Part shown: positions 56,681 through 64,000 of the stretch, in pieces
Numbering within the stretch: position 1 is the stretch's first letter
Layout: each line of letters opens with the position of its first letter
Source of the DNA: Nageia nagi
Lineage: Eukaryota > Pinophyta
Direction: 5' to 3'
DNA length: 64,000 nucleotides
NCBI GenBank assembly: GCA_050084985.1
Contig: JBITNC010000001.1
Span: 159,030,001 to 159,094,000 of the forward strand
Position numbers and translations under genes: made by a program
Notes under the pieces: model-generated
The model's database searches: none
What the model saw: only the letters and a program-made list of their open reading frames with translations
What the model was told of the DNA's origin: nothing

Positions 56681-56870
56681 ACGAAGATCACTTTCCTTTT
56701 TATAGGCATTTTTATAGGTGTTTTTAGGGATTTTTGCTACCCTAGTCGGCTATGATTGGTCAAAATGGACGTAAAATGTTCTTCTCCCTTCGATCTGGCC
56801 AACCTAGGGATGTGTGATTGCCAAGATTTTAAAGTTAAGCTCTTTGGGCTCCAAGAGAGTCTTCTAGGCT

Positions 56871-57853
56871 AGCACATGCTAGAAAAAGTCACCAGTTTGT
56901 CTTTTTTTCTCATGCGCCAAGTCTGGGAATTCAATAGGATTCCTATGCAAGTCTTCTTGGTTTTCAACTTGTCTCTCTCACCCTTGCTCTAGCTTTCTAG
57001 CTTCAAGTTCTTTGTGATTTCACCTTTTCTTGGACCCAAGCTTGTCCAATTTCCACCTTAAAGTCTTTCTAGGCGCTCCTCAAGCTTGGCGCAAGCCACA
57101 AAAAGTCACCCTCCTGTCTTTTGTTTTCTATGCACCAAGCTTGCCAATCTCTCCAATTTGGGCATATGCCAAAAAAAGTCACATCCTGTCTTCTGGAGGC
57201 ATGCACCTGCCTTCTTTTACCCAGTTCAACTTGATTTTGGGCTAATGAGATCCTAAATTGACCATTTTTCACCTTTGAAGCCATATGGACCTCCTCCTGG
57301 GCTTGGCGCTGCCAAAAAAAGTCACTTTCTTGTCTTTTGAACTCATGCACCAACCCTATACACATGTTTGATTTTGAAGCGTCATAATCATGACTTTCTG
57401 AGTCATGCGTTAGGTCTCCTAGGTCGACATGAACAAGTTTGGATGTCTTCTTTTTGTGCCTTAGCCAAATTTCCAGCTCCAAAATGCTTCCTTTCTTTCT
57501 CAAGACCCTAGCACAAGTGGGTGCCTCACTTCACTAAATTTCACCCTGACTCCGACCTGTGCTCCTCTTGCTGGTTGGCAAATGCCCCAAAAAGTCACAA
57601 TCATGACTTTTTGAGTCATGTGCTGACTCTTCGGGAGACCCAGTTCGTCTTCTTGTTGCTTGATCTTTACTCTGGAAGCCTTTCTTATCTCGCGCATGTC
57701 AGAAAAAGTTACAAACATGACTTTTTTTCTCATGTGTTGGGTTCTTGGTGACTTGCATTTGCTTAGCTTGGTTCTGAACTTCACCAGAAAGACTCCTTCC
57801 AACTAGCGCATGCCAAAAAAAAGTCACAAACTTGTCTTCTAGAGGCATGCGCT
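56871..57853. repeat. Eight dispersed copies of a 48-bp palindromic module
   Basis: Copies start near 56871, 57088, 57160, 57305, 57363, 57577, 57691 and 57805. The best have an outer inverted pair (CGCATG...CATGCG) around an inner pair (AAAAAGTCA...TGACTTTTT, as at 57589-57612), so each could fold into a hairpin. Copies differ in the inner arm (ACTTGTCTT or CATGACTTT). On the minus strand the modules read as a recurring RRQ(D/E)..FF.G.. peptide in frames 57503-57069 and 57802-57500, but inverted symmetry rather than coding is the constant feature. Confidence 0.75.
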
Positions 57854-58144
57854 AGCCTCTTGGAGGCTAGCTTTCACCTTCCTTTGCTTTGAAATTGCCC
57901 TGGGTCCCCTAATTACTCCTAATTTGACCTTCCTATTTCCAAACTAGACATTTTCGAACACTTTTGGATTCGAACCACTATGGCTAGGATTGGGGAATGC
58001 ATAACACTTAGTTCTTGGCAGGATGATGAATAATGTGACCAGGTAAGTGAGGCATTAGGCTTTGCACCATAAGACTTGGGTGAAATGTTTGGGTCCCCTA
58101 AATTGCGAAATTTTGGGGCATGTTGTGTTAGTCACAATACCAAG

Positions 58145-58275
58145 CAAAAGCAAAAGAAGCTTGATGAGAAATCCATGAAATGCATTCTTCTTGAGTATAG
58201 CAATGAGTAGAAGGCTTATCGACGTATGGATCCTACCACTAAGAAGATATATACCAATGGAGATGTAATTTTTGG
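58145..58275 (+). pseudogene. Copia integrase/connector, middle part
   Basis: Resumes after the CCAAG-flanked insertion: KQKKLDEKSMKCILLEYSNE, one stop, then KAYRRMDPTTKKIYTNGDVI ending GDVIF at 58273, where the hAT element begins. The family continues VIFDE, and DE-like text (YEKNDSN) resumes at 61545. Confidence 0.82.
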
Positions 58276-61200
58276 CATTGTTATCAAAATCGCCAAAAAT
58301 CGGCGATTTCGCAATTGCTCCCCAAAAAACAATACAATATGGAATGGAAATCACTTTTTTCAAAATCGGTTAATTTTTGGGGATTCCGATACCGATTTCG
58401 GTAGAAATCACAATTTCTAAAGATCAGAATCAGTCAATTGGGCAAAAAAGAAAAATATAAAAAACACCAACCCAATCTCATTTTTATTTCATTTTGTTGC
58501 TTCTCTTGGTTGTTGCAGGTATGAGAAAGTTTGTTGGGGAGGTAGAAAAGCATTTTAGAGCTATCCAAGTGAATTTTTCTGCAACCTATCGATTTGGCCT
58601 TGAATTTGGAGGATCCAATACCCACCAAAACCCAAAATAATAAGAAAAGGTAAATATTTTTCTTCTTCCCATATTTTAAATTGGTTTTTGCGGTTTAGGG
58701 TTAATAAATTAAGAGTTCATATTACATAATCCATGTGTGTGGAATTGTGGAGTTTATTTTTTTAATTTTTTAATCAAATTGTTAGAAATTTAGTAATTCC
58801 TTGGGTTTTTAATTGTTGTTTTTTTTGGTTGCTTGTTTCATGTTTCCATGTGTAGGATAATGGCAAGAGGCCAACCATTAGGAAAGAAAGACCCCATTTG
58901 GATATATGTAACAAATAGGGAAAAAAGGGGAGAAGTAATTTACAATTTTTGTGACCGAAAAATAATTGGAGGCATATTCTAACTCAAGAATCATCTAGCC
59001 AAGAAAAAAGGGCAAAATGTAAGTCCTTGCACTCGTGTGCCTATTGATGTTGAACATGAATGTATTGCATCCCTACCTGATTTTAGTGAGAGGAAGTAGA
59101 TGAAAAGAAAGCAAAGTGATATGATGGCAGCCCCCTTCGTTCTAAAGACTCATCTAGCATAGCATCATCACCATTTGGTAGGGCAAGAGTTTGAGGTGCA
59201 TGTAGAGCTAGGTCATCAATTATGGCTAGGACTAGGAGTGGGAATGAGGACCTTACATCACTTATTGGTTCCAGGACAATTGCATAGGCCACAATGCCTG
59301 GTATGGTAGCATTTAATGAGAGACATATGGTAGCCATGAAGGCAACGAGATGTTCAAAACTTTTCTTCAATAGCAACGAGATGTTCGAAATTAGGGGTTG
59401 CACTATTATGTCAGATGGATGGACAAATACTTCAACAAGACACTACTTAATTTTATGGTTGCAACTTCAGATGGTATTGTGTTTTTAAAATCCTTAGATG
59501 CAACCCGCCATGTCAAGAGTGGCATTCTTCTTGCACAATTGTTGGGTGATGTATTAGAGGAGGTACGACTTGAAAATGTTGTCCAGATAATCACGAACAA
59601 CCCTACAACAAGGAAGAAGCTAGAGGATAGATTTCCCACTCTTGTTTGGACCTCATGTGCAACTCATTGCTTAGACTTATTGCTAGAGGGCATTGGGAGA
59701 TTGCCTTGGGTTATGCAAATCATGTAGAAAGCCAAGTCAATCACAAAATACATTTACAACCAATTGTGGGTTTTAAATGTGATGAGAGAGTACATTGGAG
59801 GCAAGCAAATAGTGCAATCTAGCGCAACATGATTTGCTACAAATTTTATCACATTCTAAAGACTCTTCAATGCATAGGTTGATAACTTGATTATAGATTA
59901 CAATTTAGTATTTATGCAATAATAAATATTATTATTTTTAGTTGTTTACTACGAACTTTTACTTGATTTCTAGGGAGCATTGCAGAAAATGTTTGTTGGT
60001 GATAAGTGCAACACAAATGTTGGAGACAAGTACAAAAACACCCTGAGTGGAGGATAGTTTATGATATCATATTTGAGAAGCCCTTTTGAGATGCCATGGA
60101 AGAGGCAATCAAGATACAACAACAACTTGTGTTTGAAAACATAAATAGATTTTTTTTGTCTTTTAATTTTTTGTTAATAATGTTTTTTTCCAAGTTATGG
60201 AGCCTTTGGTGACATTTCTTTGTATTGTTGATAGAGAAAAACACCAAAAGCTTTATGCTTTTTAGGCCATGGAGAGGGCCAAGGAATCAATCAAAAGCTT
60301 TTATGATGGTGTGGAGAACATATATAGGCCAATTTGGGAGATCATTGATGAACGTTGGACCAATCAACTTCATAGCACCAGCATACTACCTTAATCCACA
60401 ATTCTAGTTTGGGAAACAAATGTGTACAAGCTATAAGGTGTTGAAGGGATTAAGGGAGAGCATTGACAGTTTAGCGGATGATGATGAAGTTCAACCCAAG
60501 ATTCAGAGTGAGCTTCAATGTTACAAGAAAGTCGAGGGTTCCCTCCTAAAAATCACCTAAAGCCATGAAATAAAAATCAATCATGTTGCCACGTAAGTTA
60601 TTTTAATTTTTTATTTTCATATTTTACATGTGAAAATTGAAATTATGAAGTATCAAGTCTCTTTTTTTGTTGTTTATTTCCATATTTATGGTGGGAGTAT
60701 TTTGGTTCATATACACCCAACCTGATGTGTTTTGCAATACGCATTGTCTCAATCATGTAACGCTTCAAGTTGTGAGCACAATTGGAGTATTTTTTAGTAC
60801 ATACACTCCAAGAAGATGAATAGATAGACACAGGAAAAATTGAATGATCTTGTGTTTTGTCACTACAATTTACTCTTCCACCACAAACAAGTAACAAAAA
60901 CAGGTTCGAGTTATAAAGCCATTGACTTGGAGTAAATTGATCCATCCTCTGATTGGATCACGGAAACTTAGCAACAAGGGCAGCCCCAAGAGGAGGATCC
61001 CACCTTGAAATTCAAGGATCTTGAGCAACTTGCTAAGAAGTTAGTGGCAAAGTGAGAGGAAGAGGAAAGGGCACAAACATCAACAGCAACACAATCACAG
61101 CCAAAGGCACAAGGAGAGACAATCACACATGCAACAATAGCACAGAGGGAGCTTAGAGCTTACGCTAAAGCAAAGGGCAAAGGAAAACAAACATAGTTTT

Positions 61201-61538
61201 TTTTTTAAACACCAAATTATGTATTTTGTGATAGCTCATGAGACATGAGCACATTTTGTACTTACTACTTAGTGGTTCCTACTGCAAACATTTTGATTAA
61301 GACATTATACAAGATATGCCCTTTCCTCTTCTTAATTTCATTTTTGTATATTTTTGTGTTAAGTGTGTTAGAACTTAGAACAAGTTTAAAAACTAAGTAA
61401 TCAGTAATATGCATAAGAAAACTTAAATTTTCAAAGAAAAATTCCATATTTTTTCATTTTTTTATTCTTTGATTTTTGTTGATTCCGACCCCGAAATCAA
61501 CAAAACAATTCCGATCCATTTCGCTATTTACAACAATG
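58276..61538 (+). mobile_element. hAT DNA transposon
   Basis: The left end CATTGTTATC (58276) and the reverse complement of the right end CATTGTTGTA (61538) are hAT-type termini, with matching subterminal GATTTCG/TCCGAT text. The flanking 8-mers (ATTTTTGG and GTTTTTTA) are T-rich but only partly alike, so the target duplication is decayed. It contains a hAT transposase pseudogene on the plus strand and interrupts the copia connector. Confidence 0.78.
58860..61196 (+). pseudogene. hAT transposase (BED finger, DUF659, C-terminal region)
   Basis: Starts MARGQPLGKKDPIWIYV at 58860. A BED zinc finger follows (IYNFCDRKIIGGIF-LKNHLA, Cys with a His pair; the first Cys of the pair reads Asn context), then VSPCTRVPIDVE. 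DUF659 starts near 59395 (TIMSDGWTNTSTRHYLI) and, after a frameshift, runs through DGIVFLKSLDATRHVKSG, ENVVQIITNN, WTSCATHCLDLLLEGIG (59398-59727). An intron with GT...AG fits 59878-59973. The next exon starts LQKMFVGDKCNTN. Later segments read ESIKSFYDGVENIYRPIWEI, IDERW and YYLNPQF (about 60290-60405), then VLKGLRESIDSLADDDEV, and an EEERAQTSTATQSQ tail ending near 61196. Stops and shifts inactivate it. The enzyme cuts and pastes its element. Confidence 0.8.
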
Positions 61539-61539
61539 G

Positions 61540-62245
61540 TTTTTTACGAGAAGAATGATTCTAACTCACCTTCCATATTATCACCTGCTCTAGATAATGC
61601 TTCTATATTCAACTTTGATGAGCATAGTGATGAGGTTGGGGATGATACAAATGAGAATAATGATGACCAATCAACATCCACAAATATCACACGACCTATG
61701 CCCAAGAGGTACACTAGTACCATTTGTGATGCAAAGTTGGATGGTGTCCTAGATCCATCAACTTATGAGATCAAAGTGCTTCTTGTATTGAGATATATCT
61801 ATGGTACCCTAAAACATGGTTTGGAATACAAGAAAAAGAATTTGATTGGATACACAAATTAAAACTATGTAGGATTTATTGATGATAGAAAATCAACATC
61901 AAGATTTTTCTTCTTTCTAGTATTTGGTCGAATATCTTGAAGAAGAAGTAAACCACAGTTGCTCGTTCCTCAACTGAAGCAAAATATCATGAGACAAGTG
62001 GAGCAATTTGACTACATCACATATTAGAAGCAATCCACAATCCTCTACTACGATAATCAACATGTTCTCAAGCCTGTTCATTATCTAATGTTTCATAGCA
62101 TACAAAGCACATGGAAGTTGATTGTTCAACAACACAATATACAACTTCAATTTTGTTCTACTCAAGAACGTGTAGATATCTTCACAAAGCCTCTAACACA
62201 TATTAAGTATAAAACCTTTGCATTTATCACATCACATTAATCTTG
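61540..62245 (+). pseudogene. Copia connector fused to RNase H, RT deleted
   Basis: After the hAT end the copia text continues EKNDSNSPSILSPALDN, then a Asp/Asn-rich acidic linker, RPMPKRYTSTICDAKLDGV, DPSTYEIK (61770). It then passes without a stop into VLLVLRYIYGTLKHGLEYKK and KNLIGYTN (61776-61860), which belongs to the RNase H region. The whole RT (about 250 residues in the family) is gone at this joint. Beyond one stop come YVGFIDDRKSTSRF, YYDNQHVLKPV, HNIQLQFCSTQERVDIFTKP (62130-62200) and the LTR. The internal deletion kept the frame. Confidence 0.78.
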
Positions 62246-62434
62246 TGTTAGGTTTGTTATTATGTATTACACCATAATAGTTTTGTGTGTAGGATTTGTT
62301 TATATCCCTTATTGCACACATTAGTTTCATGATAATTACATGGGCTTCTTTCAGGTCATAAATAATCGATATTCATCTTTGTATAAATACTTTCTCATAA
62401 TACAAATCAATATAGCACCCAGGTTACTCTAACA
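62246..62434 (+). repeat. Copia LTR (right copy)
   Basis: 189 bp, TGTTAGG...CTCTAACA, matching 52174-52360 with scattered substitutions. It shares TTTGTATAAATACTTTCTCA and TGCACACATTAGTTT. It directly follows the RNase H end and serves as the 3' LTR. Confidence 0.8.
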
Positions 62435-63049
62435 CATTCAATCTCAAAACCACGCCCAAGAATCGCATGAAATATCCATAATAATAAACAAACAAATTAA
62501 ATATAGTAAATGGAAAGATAAACACACATCAAATAAATTGACACAAATATTTATATTGGTTTCTTCCAATGTGGAAGTACATCCAATCTTTGGCAGCCTT
62601 CTTATCAATTAATTGCAAGAAAATGTCATAAAACTCATAAGCATTGAGAATACAATGTCTACAACACCTTCTCTATCCTTTTACAAGCCTTCCAACACTC
62701 CACAATCAACTAAAATGGATCTATGACTCCTCAACAATCAAGAGAATAATAGAAAACCTTCTCTATCACCATGAGCAACTACAAATCACCAAATAACTTC
62801 TCTAGATCATCAATAACCCTTCTATGAATTGTCCAAGTAGTTTTATTCTCGAATTACGACACCCCTTAGGCTTCCTCAAGTGTTACAACTCCCAAGAACC
62901 ACTTCAACTTCCTAAAAACATGTTATGGTTGATCAACGTTGGCGTTGAGCTTCATGTACAAAAACTTGAATAGAAACGCAATACCAATATGACATCATGT
63001 AGAAGTCCTTTTGGTTATTGAATTACCTTTTCATACTTATTCAAGAATG
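62435..63049. other. LTR-like sequence, no gene
   Basis: Shares TTTCTTCCAATGTGGAAGTA and CATCCAAT (62565-62592) with 48190-48220, pointing to another, minus-oriented LTR family. The rest is C/A-rich sequence with no reading frame. Ends are not defined. Confidence 0.35.
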
Positions 63050-63480
63050 TTGGTATGTCAAAGGGCATATTTTTCTCTTCTTCTTTGAACTCCATACAAG
63101 AAATTTGTGTTGCCACTCTTGCTCCTTTTCAAAGTATCTTTTCTATCTTATGTGAGCTCACGACTTTCGAAGTGGGTGCTTGCAATGCTTGCAACCTAAT
63201 TTGCCTCGCATCTCTTGTCCATTGTACATAAGGCTTTTGAAAATTCATAGTGATGTCTCCCAATTGAGTCATCCATTGGGAACCTAACACTATGTTTGCT
63301 CCACCTAAACCCATAGCATACTACATTTCAGTCCATGCATAGTTATCCATTGTAAATCTTGTATTCAAAACCTTTCTTACATGTTATACCTCCATTGGGA
63401 ATCAAAACATTAAAGTTTCCTACAATTTGCACATATAGTCCTAATTTATTTACTATATCTCTAGTTCCCCACTAATGAAA
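63050..63480 (-). pseudogene. Ty3/gypsy protease fragment
   Basis: Minus strand. Frame 63314-63129 reads MGLGGANIVLGSQWMTQLGD then ITMNFQKPYVQW, the retropepsin C-terminal strand (LGGADVVLG.QWL..LG...MDF). Upstream (63470-63330) NKLGLYVQIVGNFNVLIPNG and GFEYKIYNG correspond to the segment between active site and that strand. The active-site triad lies in degraded sequence near 63475. Nothing else of the element is recognised. It is a different copy from the chromovirus at 35518-40300. Confidence 0.7.
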
Positions 63481-64000
63481 TTGGGAGTGCTACAAGAATA
63501 AATTAGTATAATCACACTTTGATTTTTAACAAAACCTTGTACCCTAATTGTTTGATTATGCCAAAAATTGAATGTCGTATCTCCTCATCATCTATTGTCT
63601 TTGCCTATTGATGGGGTCTCCCTCTTGCTCTATTTCTTATTGGGTACACTCTTCCCCATCACCTAAAGTTTTTTCTTTCTTCACACACATGACCTATATT
63701 CTATTTCCCTTTGCAATCCTTGATCGCTCATTGCGTCATTGTATTTGCCTCTAGGTTTATGCTCATTTCTAGGGTTTTATAAAGATCCAAATACAATATC
63801 AAGTGCAAAATGCTTAAAACACACAAGTAAACCCAAACATTTGGTCTAGGGCATCTAGATAATGCATACACAACCCCACAAAGCCAACGTTTGGCCCAAA
63901 TTGGCAGATAACAATATACAACACTGCAAAATGCCAACATATGGCTCATACATGCAAAGATAATTCAACATTGAAAACATGAACAAGTACACAATGTAAA
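63481..64000. other. No gene seen
   Basis: Pyrimidine-rich then A-rich sequence. Two loose repeats of GCCAAC(G/A)T(T/A)TGGC(C/T)CA occur at about 63881 and 63932. No reading frame is supported. Confidence 0.35.

Larger units (their letters stand above)
54801..58139. mobile_element. 3339-bp insertion of unknown class, TSD CCAAG
   Basis: Flanked by CCAAG on both sides (54796-54800 and 58140-58144). Removing insert plus one copy rejoins the copia reading frame exactly (...IPK|QKQKKLDEKS). It begins TGTTGGGTAG and ends GTCACAATA. The start fits an LTR; the end would need one change to finish CA. The first and last several hundred bases are not alike, so paired LTRs are not seen. It contains a TATAAATAG box (55759), a minus-strand ORF remnant (56122-56680) and eight palindromic modules (56871-57853). 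Options are one very long solo LTR or a deleted non-autonomous LTR element. Confidence 0.8.
52174..62434 (+). mobile_element. Copia element split by two later insertions
   Basis: LTRs of 187 and 189 bp bracket gag, protease, integrase, connector and RNase H in the plus sense. A 3339-bp insertion (54801-58139) and an hAT element (58276-61538) sit inside the coding region. Removing them leaves about 3.6 kb, short for a copia, because RT is deleted. The sequences just outside the LTRs (tcttg and cattc) do not match, so no target duplication is visible. Confidence 0.78.

Noticed and set aside
57966-57976. A tRNA gene
   Set aside because: Only an 11-base T-arm-like string; no acceptor stem or other arms can be drawn.
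52169-62439. A target duplication for the split copia element
   Set aside because: TCTTG before the left LTR and CATTC after the right LTR do not match; the upstream bases resemble internal element sequence instead.

Overview
This window looks like intergenic DNA from a large, repeat-packed plant nuclear genome. The evidence is plant-type Ty3/gypsy (Tat and chromovirus), Ty1/copia, CACTA, hAT and LINE remains together with DYW-type PPR sequences. The strong AT bias, the depth of decay and the amount of dead PPR sequence would fit a gymnosperm, but that is inference. I found no intact host gene, rRNA, tRNA gene or CRISPR array. Nearly every long reading frame is a broken piece of a mobile element or of a PPR gene.

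Layout. 1-2332: old LTR-retroelement debris. 2338-10841: one LTR element flanked by the 5-bp duplication AGGAC, with about 450-bp LTRs, a PBS and a PPT but no pol that I can recognise. Its 5' LTR is split by a 1.07-kb inverted-repeat element, and inside it are a 46-bp minisatellite and other repeats. 10847-13778: older LTR-type debris. 13779-14850: a CACTA element with a 3-bp duplication that carries a PPR gene fragment. 15367-18140: a decayed CACTA element with transposase tail (DUF4218/DUF4216-like) on the minus strand. 18480-20470: a dead gene resembling plant-mobile-domain proteins. 20514-28064: a Tat-type Ty3/gypsy element (LTR, PBS, gag, protease, G-patch-like segment, RT, RNase H, second archaeal-type RNase H, integrase, 192-bp 3' tandem repeats). 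28095-29560: a minus-strand gag. 29876-30200: degenerate telomere-like repeats.

31243-45313 is dominated by minus-strand PPR pseudogenes: a DYW-type gene with E and DYW domains, then a tandemly triplicated PPR module with a solo LTR in its middle copy. Between them lie a spliced coding-like sequence, a chromovirus (35518-40300) and an 826-bp LTR. 44840-45313 looks like a CACTA end. 46441-47330 is a LINE tail.

47400-62434 is a copia-rich nest. One copia piece (gag to the start of RT, 49265-51290) abuts an intron-containing host-like fragment. A second copia copy between LTRs at 52174 and 62246 is split by a 3339-bp insertion flanked by CCAAG and by a 3.26-kb hAT element, and it has lost its RT. 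63050-63480 is a gypsy protease remnant.

Nothing here forms a working pathway. The interest lies in nested insertions that can be ordered in time, repeated contact between PPR sequence and transposons, and several repeat modules that known families do not explain.
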